This document shows positions 51,798 through 60,329 of a stretch of DNA of 64,000 nucleotides, piece after piece. The notes beneath the pieces are model-generated. The model had not been told where the DNA came from. It made no database searches and saw only the letters and a list, made by a program, of their open reading frames with translations. The DNA lies in contig NZ_SUMC01000030.1 in the NCBI RefSeq assembly GCF_005047355.1, forward strand, positions 1 to 64,000, in the 5' to 3' direction. This stretch comes from Actinacidiphila oryziradicis. Lineage in GTDB: Bacteria; Actinomycetota; Actinomycetes; Streptomycetales; Streptomycetaceae. The position numbers and the translations under genes were made by a program. The stretch's first letter is position 1, and each line of letters begins with the position of its first letter.

Positions 51798-54706
51798 ATG
51801 AGGCCGATGGGCTGGCTGCGCACCCGAATATTGGGCCCGATCTCTGATGATGCGGAGAGTGCCGGTTCTAATCTGATGGTTCACCTATGTCGGGGGTGGG
51901 TTTTGGCGCGTGTGTATCGGATTCGAGCTCGGTGGGTGGTCGCGCCGGTGGTGATTCTGGCTGCGGTGGCTGCGGTAGCTGCGCTGCTGGTGTTGGAGGA
52001 GCCACCGCCGTGGCTGGCGTGGTGTCCTGCATGGTTGGGAGCTGTGATTGTCGCCGTGTTGGGGGTGGCCGGGACCTGGTGGCTGGAGCCGTGGACGGCG
52101 CGTCGGCAAGGTGCGGCGGACGAGGATCAGCAGGCGGTGGACCGCCTGCGCCGGTACCTCGGCCGTCAACAAGGCTTGCCGCGGATTGGCGAGCGGGGTG
52201 CTGGTGGACTGCTGCTGCGGGTCCATGAGGCCATCCCTCTAGACCTGCCTCCCGAACCGGCAGCGGGAGCAAAGGTGTTGCGTCGGGCAGGTTGGTTGCG
52301 CCGTTGGAGCGGGCCGGTCCGGCTATCTGGAGAAGGGCCGGATCCTGACCTGCCCGCGTTCGTCGAGCGGGACATCGGCAAGCAGGTGTGCGCGTGGATG
52401 CGCGCCGCCAGTCGTGAGGGCGGCTTCCTGGTGCTCGTGGGCAACTCCTCAGTTGGCAAGACCCGTCTGCTGTATGAGTCGGCCCGCAGTGAGTTGGCCG
52501 GCTTTGTCGTTCTCGCACCGGATCTCGGCGACGGAGCACTGGTCAACGTCATCGCCGACGCCACCTTTCCACTGCCAAAGCTGATCGTGTGGCTGGATGA
52601 ACTGCAGCGCTTCCTTCCCGGCCCATATTTCGTCACCGACGACCAGGACAGCCATACCGCGATTACCGCTGCCACCGTCCGCAAACTGCTCACTGCGGAC
52701 ACGCCCGTGGTCATCGTGGGCACCCTGTGGCCGCAATACGCCACGGAACTGCGCACAGTCCAACCCGACCCGGCCAGCGTTGGTCAATCCCGCTACCCGG
52801 CAGCCATCGACATCCTCACCACCTGACCGATATTCCGGTGGACACCTTCTCCCGCACCGAGCGGGCCCTGGCCGCGACCCGGGCCGCGCGGGACCCGCGT
52901 CTCGCCCAGGCGGTAGCCGATCGCGACTACAACGTCACCGAGGTCCTCGCCGGCGCGCCACAGATGATGCGCCGCTACCAGCAGGCCACCGACCTTCATA
53001 AAACCGTCGTCCACGCGGCCGTCGATGCCCGCCGTCTCGGTATTCAAGGCCCCCTCACCATTGACCTACTGCGCGCCTCAGCTCGCGGCTACCTCACCAC
53101 CGTCCAACCCGACGACACGTGGTTCGACCAGGCGCTGATCGAGCTCACCAGCAGCACACGCCGTGATGACCGCGCCACCGCCCTCCTTATATCCCTGCCG
53201 ACCGCCGACCACCGCGGCGTGCTCGGCTACACCGTCGCTGACTACCTCCTGCAACAACTGGCTCGACGACGCCGCAGCTGCCAGCTCACCTCTTTGACCT
53301 GGCATGCCTTTGTCGACCACATCACCGACCACGACGACCGAATGCGCGTCGCCGACAGCGCCCAACGCCGACTGCGGTACCGGACCGCGGAGGCCCTCTA
53401 CAGAACCCTCACCCCCGGCAGCGCTCGCGCCGCCCACACGCTGGCGGGTCTGTTGGTCACGCAGGAGAAGGCCGATGAAGCCTTCCAGGTGCTGCGAACC
53501 GCCGCCGATGCCGGCGACTTCTTCGCCGCTCATCGGCTGGCCGAGCTGCTGGTCGGTCAGGAGGATACCGATGAAGCCATCCGGGTACTGCGCCCTGCCG
53601 CCGACGCTGGCGACCTCCTAGCCGCGAATAAGCTGGCCGAGCTGCTGTTCGGACAGAGACACGCCGATGAAGCCAACCGAGTGCTGCAGTCCGCCGCCAG
53701 CAACTCTCACGCTGCCTCCAGCCACCCTCGCACTGTCTGCAGGCTGGCCGAGCTGCTGGCCGGGCAGGGGTACACCGACGAGGCCATCCAGGTGCTGCGG
53801 CCCGCCGCTGACGCCCGCCATGTCGAGGCCGCACGCGCGCTGGCCGGGTTGCTGGCCAAGCAAGGGAATGCTGACGCACTCTGGGCTCGTGCTGACGCCG
53901 GCGACTTCTCCGCCGCCGGCGAGCTGGTCCGGCTGCTGGCCCGGCAGGGGAACACCGAAGCGCTGCGGGCTCGTGCTGACGCCGGCGACTCCTCCGCCGC
54001 ATGGTTGCTGGCCGGACTACTGGTCGAGCAGGGGAAGGCCGATGAAGCCTTCCAGGTGCTGCGGCCTGCCGCCGACGCCGGCGACCTCTCCGCCGCCGTC
54101 GGGTTGATTGAGTTGATGGTTAGGCAGGGGAAGGCCGATGAAGCCTTCCAGGTGCTGCGGCCTGCCGCCGACACCGACGACCAATTCACCATCGGCGAGC
54201 TGACAGAGCAGAGAAACATCGACACGCTGCGGGCCGCTGCTGACGCTGGCGACCTCTACGCCGCTCGCAGACTGGCCGGACTGCTGGTCGGACAGGGAAA
54301 GACCGATGAGGCCATCCGAGCGCTGCGGAGCCTTGCCGACGCAGGCGACCTCTCCGCCGTCATCGAACTGACCATGCTATTGGCCCAGCAGGGGGACGCT
54401 GCCACGCTAAGAACCCTTGAGGAGACCGGCGAGTACTCAGCCGCCGAGGCGCGTGCTAGCCGACTGGCCGGACAGGGAAACATCGATGCGCTGCGGGCCC
54501 TTGCCGACGCCGGTGACTCCTACGCCGCCTACACGCTGACCGATTTGCTGGCCATGGGGGCGGATACCTACCAGTTGCACGAGGAAGTACACGCTGGCAC
54601 GTACGGCGCTGTTGATCACCTGATCGCGTTCCTCGCCCAGAACATCGGGTACGAGAGGGCGGAACAGTTGCGCACCCAAGGCTTCGACACGGACGGGCCT
54701 CATTGA
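51798..54706 (+). pseudogene. P-loop NTPase/TPR-repeat membrane protein, split by a 1-base deletion
   Basis: The first part (342 codons from 51798) has two membrane helices (about 47-66 and 78-96), a P-loop GNSSVGKT (215-222) and Walker B IVWLDELQRF (Asp267). It stops at 52824 just after SRYPAAIDIL. One frame over, the sequence continues without break as HLTDIPVDTFSRTERALAAT and runs to 54706 with about a dozen 30-36-residue repeats (such as QGKADEAFQVLRPAADAGDL). Loss of one C in ACCCACC at about 52820 would explain it. The intact protein would be about 970 residues, resembling STAND-type TPR proteins. Confidence 0.8.
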
Positions 54707-54732
54707 CTACCGTCATCGACGCCGCAGGCTCT

Positions 54733-54780
54733 GCCCTGGCTTTGGCGGTGCACTATATATTCCACCGCCAAAGCCAGGGC
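54733..54780. terminator. 18-bp perfect inverted repeat
   Basis: GCCCTGGCTTTGGCGGTG (54733-54750) and its exact complement (54763-54780) flank an AT-rich 12-base loop. It lies between the TPR gene and a convergent gene and is probably a bidirectional terminator. Confidence 0.75.
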
Positions 54781-54837
54781 CCTGACGCAGCGCGTGAACT
54801 GAGTAGATTCTATCTATATAAATCTCAAGTAAAGCAC

Positions 54838-55329
54838 CTAGGGTGCTCGTGTCATGGCGGAGATGGTGGCCGCCACCGCCCGGACCTGGGCTGGTCGACA
54901 GGGTGGGCGCTGGCTGCTGTCACGCTCGGCGGTAGTGCGCGAAGACTGATCCCGCTCCGTCTCCCACGACCACTCGGGGTCGGTGCCACGCTGAAAGGGA
55001 TAGGTCTTGGCGAGTTCGAAGAACTGCCCTGAGGGCTTCAGCTGCCGCTTGTTGACCACAATGGCCGACAGCATCACCGGGGAGCCGTCGTGGTGCTCCC
55101 GACGGCACGCGTATTCGAGGAGAAAGCTCATCGCGGTCGAGTGGTGATAGACCCGGTGTCCCTCAACCGCCAGGTCGCTGCTCAGCTCGCTGTAGCAGTC
55201 GACACGGCCTTCAGCGGCCCAGTGCTTGAGCACCTCGACCATGGCATCCAAGGCCGCGTTGTAAGGCGGAGAGTGGCGCCGGAGCCGGGGGCGCTTGGTT
55301 TCGGGCTGCTTGTCGTCATGGTTCTCCAT
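54838..55329 (-). CDS. Conserved hypothetical protein near the element end
   Basis: This encodes 163 residues from ATG at 55329 (MENHDDKQPETKRPRLRRHS). The core (VDCYSELSSDLAVEGHRVYH, FLLEYACRREHHDGSPVMLS, AIVVNKRQLKPSGQFFELAK) recalls a family of small proteins of unknown function in actinobacteria and phages whose signature is LSA(V/I)VVNK...PG.GFFELA. It has no membrane helix. The last 35 residues are Arg/Ser-rich and may be a frameshifted tail. It is convergent with the split NTPase gene. Confidence 0.6.
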   Translation of the reverse strand: MENHDDKQPETKRPRLRRHSPPYNAALDAMVEVLKHWAAEGRVDCYSELSSDLAVEGHRVYHHSTAMSFLLEYACRREHHDGSPVMLSAIVVNKRQLKPSGQFFELAKTYPFQRGTDPEWSWETERDQSSRTTAERDSSQRPPCRPAQVRAVAATISAMTRAP

Positions 55330-55593
55330 GGCGGAATGTCAGCACAGCCGGCCAGCCTCCGGCCAGGGATTCACCACAAGAGCCGGCCACCTGATCAGTA
55401 GGCGCGGAAGATGAGGCGACGCTTGGTGTCGTCCGCCGGTCCCTGTGATCGTGATGGCGGACCCTGACCCTCGCCGGTCGCGGGCGTGAGCTGGGATCCG
55501 TTTGACACTCGGCTGTGGGTGGTCCGACAGGTTTCAGCGGCGAGCGTCTCGTGTCGGCTGGCCCGGCTGCTGGTGGTCACTGAGGGACGCGGT

Positions 55594-55618
55594 GGTTGCT
55601 GTACTTTTCTGCTGGCAG
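55594..55618 (+). repeat. Recurrent att-associated motif, copy 4 (diverged)
   Basis: It begins GGTTGCTGTACTT like copies 1-3 but then reads TTCTGCTGGCAG. It lies 48 bases inside the right-hand tRNA att site. Confidence 0.55.
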
Positions 55619-55622
55619 ACGC

Positions 55623-55662
55623 GTCAGAGGCCCTACCGGATCTCTCCGATAGGGCCTCTGAC
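55623..55662 (-). terminator. tRNA-Pro terminator
   Basis: GTCAGAGGCCCTA (55623-55635) pairs with TAGGGCCTCTGAC (55650-55662), with an inner CGGA/TCCG extension. It lies just past the 3' end of the minus-strand tRNA gene. Confidence 0.75.
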
Positions 55663-55667
55663 CTGGG

Positions 55668-55741
<74 letters not shown>

Positions 55742-55753
55742 GTTCAACGAGGA

Positions 55754-56725
55754 TTACTCTAGCGGACTCGCCGCCGGAGACGAAATCCGGTTTTCGCTGG
55801 GTGTGAGGGTGAGCAGGGTCGCCTCGGGGGGGCAGGCGAAGCGGAGCGGGGTGTACCGATTGGTGCCGCAGCCTGCGGAGACGTGGAGATATGAGCGGTG
55901 GCCGGCGGCCTCGTGCGTCGAGAGACCCTTGACACGGTCGGTGTCGATGTCGCAGTTAGTGATGAGGGCGCCGTAGAAGGGGATGCAGAGCTGGCCGCCG
56001 TGGGTGTGCCCGGCGAGGATCAGGGGGTAGTTGTCGGCGGTGAAGGCGTCGAGGACCCGGAGATAGGGGGCGTGGACGATGCCGAGGGCAAGATCGGCGT
56101 CGGGGTCGGGGCCGCCGGCGACCCGGGGGTAGCGGTCGCGCTTGATGTGCGGGTCGTCCAGGCCGGTGAGGGCGATCTGGATGCCGTCGTCGAGCTTGAG
56201 CCGGCCACGGGTGTTGGACAGGCCGACCCAGCCAGCCGCGTCGAAGGCGTCGCGTAGGCCCTCCCAGGGGTTGCGGAGGACGCCGGTGGCGTGGCTGGGC
56301 TTCTTGCCGTTGAGACCGTGCTGGCCCTTTGACTTCTCGACGAGATAGCGGGCGGGGTTACGGAACTTGGGGCCGTAGTAGTCGTTGGAGCCGAAGACAT
56401 AGGTGCCGGGGAACTGGAGCAGCGGCCCGAGAGCGTCGAGGACTTCGGGGACGGCCTCGGGGTCGGAGAGGTTGTCGCCGGTGTTCACCACGAAGTCCGG
56501 ACGGAGCCCGGCAAGGCTCTGCAGCCAGCGGCGCTTCTTGTTCTGGCCGGAAACCATGTGGATGTCGGAGACCTGGAGGACCCGGATCGGCCGCATGCCG
56601 GCGGGAAGGACCGGCACCTCCACCCGGCGCAGCCGGAAGGACCGCGCCTCGATCCCGGCGGCGTACGCCACGCAGGCCGCGCCGACTGCCGTGATGCCAA
56701 GGGGAACTCCGTATCGCGCGCGCAT
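55754..56725 (-). CDS. Calcineurin-like metallophosphoesterase
   Basis: This encodes 323 residues. An N-terminal hydrophobic helix (about 8-24) may anchor it in the membrane. The five metallophosphoesterase motifs are in order: VSDIHM (Asp54, His56), NTGDNLS, GSNDYYG, GIVHAPY and GHTHGGQ. It belongs to the branch with YaeI-like single-helix phosphodiesterases. It marks the return of conserved chromosome right of the integrated element. Confidence 0.93.
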   Translation of the reverse strand: MRARYGVPLGITAVGAACVAYAAGIEARSFRLRRVEVPVLPAGMRPIRVLQVSDIHMVSGQNKKRRWLQSLAGLRPDFVVNTGDNLSDPEAVPEVLDALGPLLQFPGTYVFGSNDYYGPKFRNPARYLVEKSKGQHGLNGKKPSHATGVLRNPWEGLRDAFDAAGWVGLSNTRGRLKLDDGIQIALTGLDDPHIKRDRYPRVAGGPDPDADLALGIVHAPYLRVLDAFTADNYPLILAGHTHGGQLCIPFYGALITNCDIDTDRVKGLSTHEAAGHRSYLHVSAGCGTNRYTPLRFACPPEATLLTLTPSENRISSPAASPLE

Positions 56726-56823
56726 GGGTCCATGGTGTCAGACGGGCCGTTGGACCGTGTCAGGGCGGTGTCAGGTCCATATCCGCGGGCGTCCGGGGGC
56801 GTGCGCGTGCGAGACTCGACGGC

Positions 56824-57282
56824 ATGACCACCACGCTCAAGCAGCGCCTTCGCGAGGATCTCACCGCGGCCATCAAGGACCGCGACGAGCTGCGCTCCGC
56901 CACCCTGCGGCTCACGCTCACCGCCATCACCAAGGAGGAGGTCGCGGGGAAGACCGCCCGCGAGCTCTCGGACGACGAGGTGCTGAAGGTGATCACCCGG
57001 GAGGCGAAGAAGCGGCGTGAGGCGGCCGAGGCCTTCGCCCAGGGCGGCCGTAAGGATTCCGCGGAGCGGGAGCTGGCGGAGGGGGAGCTGCTGGCAGCGT
57101 ATCTGCCGAAGCAGCTCGGCGACGGCGAGCTGGCGGAGATCGTTTCCAGCGCGATCAAGGAGGCCGGGGCCGAGGGGCCGAGGGCGATGGGTGCGGTCAT
57201 GAAGATCGTGAACCCGAAGGTCGCCGGACTGGCCGAGGGCGGCCGGGTGGCGGCCGAGGTACGGAAGCAGCTCGCGGGCTGA
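56824..57282 (+). CDS. GatB/YqeY domain-containing protein
   Basis: This encodes 152 residues. The YqeY fold is a helical hairpin as in the tail of GatB: LKQRLREDLTAAIKDRDELR, then EEVLKVITREAKKRREA-type sequence, ELLAAYLPKQLGDGEL and MGAVMKIVNPKVAGLAEGGR. It may interact with tRNA or amidotransferase partners; its role is not defined. It ends at a strong terminator shared with the convergent PBP gene. Confidence 0.93.
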   Translation: MTTTLKQRLREDLTAAIKDRDELRSATLRLTLTAITKEEVAGKTARELSDDEVLKVITREAKKRREAAEAFAQGGRKDSAERELAEGELLAAYLPKQLGDGELAEIVSSAIKEAGAEGPRAMGAVMKIVNPKVAGLAEGGRVAAEVRKQLAG

Positions 57283-57315
57283 GGCAGCCGGTACGCCGAT
57301 AGGTCGGCACGCTGG

Positions 57316-57349
57316 AAGGGGCGCGCCCGGGATTCCGGGCGCGCCCCTT
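57316..57349. terminator. Bidirectional terminator
   Basis: AAGGGGCGCGCCCGG (57316-57330), loop GATT, and the exact complementary arm (57335-57349). It lies between the convergent yqeY and PBP genes. Confidence 0.88.
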
Positions 57350-57382
57350 ATATGTGCGTCGTATATGCGCGGTCAGCCGTGC

Positions 57383-59605
57383 TCAGCCGTGGCCCCCGCC
57401 GTTCCCATTACCGCCGTTCCCGTTCCCGCCGATGATGTTCGGGAAGGAGAAGGTGGGGTTGGGATTGGCGCTGGCGCCGCCAGTGGTGGGGGTGCCGGTG
57501 GTGCCGCCGTTGTTGTTGCCGTTGCCCTTGTTGTTCTGGCTGGGGTTGGCGATGGGGACCGTCGGGAGGTTGGCGGAGGACTGGCCGGCGAGGGCACCGG
57601 TCATGGCCGCCTTCCAGATCGGGCCGGGCGTGTCGGCGCCGAAGACCTTGGCGTGGTAGACGCCGCCGATGGTGATGTCGGTCATCATCCGCTTGTGCGC
57701 CGGGTCGCCGACCCAGACCGCGCCGGCCATGTTGGAGGTGTAGCCGACGAACCAGGCGGCGTAGCGGGAGTCGGTGGTGCCGGTCTTGCCCGCGCTGTCG
57801 CGGTCGGAGAGGCCGGCCTGCTGGCCGGTGCCGTCCTCGACGACCCCCTTGAGGAGGGTGTTGAGGGTGGAGGCGGTGGTCTCCGACATGGCGCGCGTGC
57901 AGGTGCTCTGCGGGACGGCGAGTTGCTTGCCATTGGTGGTGTCGGTGATCGACTCGATGGCGACCGGGGAGCAGTAGACACCCTTGTTGGCGAAGGTGGC
58001 GTAGGCGTTCGCCATGGTCAGCGGGGTGACCTCCTGGGTGCCCAGGGTTATCGAGGGGACCTGTTGGATCTTCTTGCCGTCGGAGCGCTGGATGCCCATC
58101 TTGGCGGCCATCCGCGTCACGGGGCAGACGCCGATGTCGCTGATGAGCTGGACGTAGTAGGTGTTGACCGACTTGGCGGTCGCCTCCTTCATCCCCATCG
58201 GGCCGACTTCGCTCTGGCTCTCGTTGGAGACCATCGCGGGGCTGGTGGTGCTGTTGTGCCAGGTGCCGTTGCAGGTGGAGACCGGGCTCGGGTAGGCCAT
58301 CTGGTACGGGGCCGGGTAGACGGTCGAGGCGCTGGTGCCCTGCTCGATGGCGGCGGCCGCGGTGATGGCCTTGAACGTCGAGCCGGGCTGGTAGCCGATG
58401 CCACCGCCGCGGTTCTCGTTGACCGAGAGATTGATCTGGGTCTGGTTCTTCCCGAAGCCGTACGGGCGGGACTGGCCCATGCCGAGGATCTTGCCGGTGC
58501 CGGGCTGGACGAGGGTCACCGCGGTGGCGACGGAGTCGCTGGAGTAGACGTGCGAGGCTATGGCGCTCTGGACGGAGGCCTGGGCGGTCGGGTCGAGCGT
58601 GGTGCGGATGGTGAGGCCGCCCTGGTTCCAGCGCTGGGCGCGGATCGCCTGGGTCTTGCCGAAGGTGCTGTCGTTGAGGAAGACCTCGCGGACGTAGTCA
58701 CAGAAGAAGCCCGCGCCGTTGACGGCGGTGATGCAGCCGCTCTTCGGAGCGGTGATCTTCAGGCCGAGCGGCGTCTTCCCGGCGGCGTCGGCCTGCGCCT
58801 GTGTGATGTCCTTCACGTCGGCCATCCGCTGGAGCACCGTGTTGCGGCGCTTGAGGGCTTCCCGCGGGTCGTTGACCGGGTCGTAGACGGTCGGCGACTG
58901 GACGAGCCCGGCGAGCATGGCGGCCTGGGGGAGCGTGAGGTTCTTGGCGGAGGTGCTGAAGTAGCGCTTGGCGGCGGCCTCGACACCGTAGGCCTGCTCG
59001 CCGAAAAAGGTGATGTTGAGGTAGTTCTCCAGGATCGTCTTCTTGCCCAGCTCCTTCTCGAGCTGGATCGCGTACTTCATCTCTTTGATCTTGCGGCCGA
59101 GCGTCTGCTGGGTGGCCTGGGCGACCTTGGTCGGGTCGTCACCGGCCTCCTCGACGAAGACGTTCTTGACGTACTGCTGGGTGAGGGTGGACGCGCCCTG
59201 GGAGACCCCGCCGTTCTGGGCGTTGGTGTTGAGCGCGCGCAGGATGCCCTTGACGTCGATCGCGCCGTGCTGCCAGTAGCGCGAGTCCTCGATGGCGACG
59301 ATCGCCTTCTGCATGGTCGGATTGACGTTGTTGAGCGACACGATCTGCCGGTCGCGGGAGTACACCGTCGCGATCAGGCCACCCTTGGCGTCCAGGATCT
59401 GGGTGCGCTGGCTCAGTGCCGGGCGCTTCAGTTCGCCCGGCAGTGAATCGAATTCGGCCGCTGTGCCCTTCGCCGACAGCCCGAGGGCGCCGGTCGCCGG
59501 CAAGGCGATGCCGGCCAGCACTACTCCGGCCAGCACACTGACTCCGAGGAACTTGACGGCCTGCTGGGCTGTGGTGAGCCCTCCGCCCGATCGCTTGTGA
59601 CCCAT
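57383..59605 (-). CDS. Class A penicillin-binding protein (bifunctional PBP)
   Basis: This encodes 740 residues. One N-terminal membrane helix (about 18-40) precedes the glycosyltransferase 51 domain with AIEDSRYWQHGAIDVKGILR, GASTLTQQYVKN and KRYFSTSAKNLTLPQAA. The transpeptidase domain follows, with the active-site STFK (in QPGSTFKAI), the SVN motif and GKTGTT. The tail is Gly/Asn-rich. It polymerises and crosslinks peptidoglycan outside the membrane. The neighbouring wblA and yqeY genes match the order I recall in Streptomyces. Confidence 0.95.
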   Translation of the reverse strand: MGHKRSGGGLTTAQQAVKFLGVSVLAGVVLAGIALPATGALGLSAKGTAAEFDSLPGELKRPALSQRTQILDAKGGLIATVYSRDRQIVSLNNVNPTMQKAIVAIEDSRYWQHGAIDVKGILRALNTNAQNGGVSQGASTLTQQYVKNVFVEEAGDDPTKVAQATQQTLGRKIKEMKYAIQLEKELGKKTILENYLNITFFGEQAYGVEAAAKRYFSTSAKNLTLPQAAMLAGLVQSPTVYDPVNDPREALKRRNTVLQRMADVKDITQAQADAAGKTPLGLKITAPKSGCITAVNGAGFFCDYVREVFLNDSTFGKTQAIRAQRWNQGGLTIRTTLDPTAQASVQSAIASHVYSSDSVATAVTLVQPGTGKILGMGQSRPYGFGKNQTQINLSVNENRGGGIGYQPGSTFKAITAAAAIEQGTSASTVYPAPYQMAYPSPVSTCNGTWHNSTTSPAMVSNESQSEVGPMGMKEATAKSVNTYYVQLISDIGVCPVTRMAAKMGIQRSDGKKIQQVPSITLGTQEVTPLTMANAYATFANKGVYCSPVAIESITDTTNGKQLAVPQSTCTRAMSETTASTLNTLLKGVVEDGTGQQAGLSDRDSAGKTGTTDSRYAAWFVGYTSNMAGAVWVGDPAHKRMMTDITIGGVYHAKVFGADTPGPIWKAAMTGALAGQSSANLPTVPIANPSQNNKGNGNNNGGTTGTPTTGGASANPNPTFSFPNIIGGNGNGGNGNGGGHG

Positions 59606-59990
59606 GGGGAGCAGCCTACGTTGCCAATCGCCGGACGTACGCCCGTCTGTTCGCCTACTCTGTTACAGACAGGCGCGACCGTACATCTTGTGCCTGCCTC
59701 TCCTCCTCACTCTTGTGAGTGATGAGACTTGTCGCAATTATCGGCATATGCCATAGGTGCCGGGCAGTAGAACCAGTGAATTGACCGATTTGCCCGGTAA
59801 GTCAGTTATGGGATCACCTCACTCCGTTGGGTGATCTGTCACGTCTGCATAGTCCGTTCGGGCCATTCAACATTGGGCCTGAAAGGGCTGTTGCGCGGTG
59901 CCCACCTTCCGTAACGTCCTCAACTGGCGACGGCGAATATGCTGTTCGCCGCCGTGGGGGAGCCTCGATTCGGGAGAGGACGGCGCCAGC
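59606..59990 (+). promoter_or_regulatory. Long upstream region of wblA with several dyads
   Basis: There is no gene in these 385 bases, which are less GC-rich than the surroundings. Inverted repeats seen are CTCAC-TCTT-GTGAG (59706-59719), the perfect palindrome GGCATATGCC (59743-59752) and GATCACC-N11-GGTGATC (59812-59836). Such density fits a heavily controlled developmental promoter. No regulator is assigned to any site. Confidence 0.55.
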
Positions 59991-60329
59991 ATGAGCGGCT
60001 GGGTAACCGACTGGAGCACGCAGGCAGCGTGCCGCACGACAGATCCAGATGAGCTTTTCGTCCAGGGAGCGGCCCAGAACAGGGCCAAGGCGGTGTGCAC
60101 CGGCTGCCCGGTGCGGACCGAGTGCCTGGCGGACGCCCTCGACAATCACGTCGAGTTCGGAGTTTGGGGTGGGATGACCGAGCGGGAGCGCAGGGCGCTG
60201 CTGCGCCGGCGGCCCACCGTCACCTCGTGGCGCAGGCTGCTGGAGACGGCGCGGACGGAGTACGAGCGCGGCAGCGGCATCCTGTCGCTGGACGATGACG
60301 AGTACGGCGACTACGCGGCCGTCGGCTGA
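59991..60329 (+). CDS. wblA: WhiB-family iron-sulfur regulator WblA
   Basis: This encodes 112 residues from ATG at 59991, the length of Streptomyces WblA; longer upstream frames are rejected. The four [4Fe-4S] cysteines are Cys14, Cys36, Cys39 and Cys45, followed by the beta-turn motif FGVWGGMTERERRAL. The C-terminal RRRPTVTSWRRLLETARTEY and acidic end are typical of WblA. In Streptomyces this protein promotes sporulation and represses antibiotic production. It is convergent with the ArsA gene and overlaps its end by 19 bases. Confidence 0.93.
   Translation: MSGWVTDWSTQAACRTTDPDELFVQGAAQNRAKAVCTGCPVRTECLADALDNHVEFGVWGGMTERERRALLRRRPTVTSWRRLLETARTEYERGSGILSLDDDEYGDYAAVG

Larger units (their letters stand above)
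55330..55666. other. Element right end (attR region), non-coding
   Basis: No gene is supported. The stretch holds the diverged motif copy 4 and the tRNA-Pro terminator. The sequence GGTCACTG, followed some 15 bases later by GGTTGCTGTACTT, is also found at copy 1, supporting a shared element-end structure. Confidence 0.6.

Noticed and set aside
57365..59446. Long plus-strand open frame of about 690 codons opposite the PBP gene
   Set aside because: It is a repetitive Gly/Val/Asp-rich antisense frame produced by codon bias in the PBP gene.
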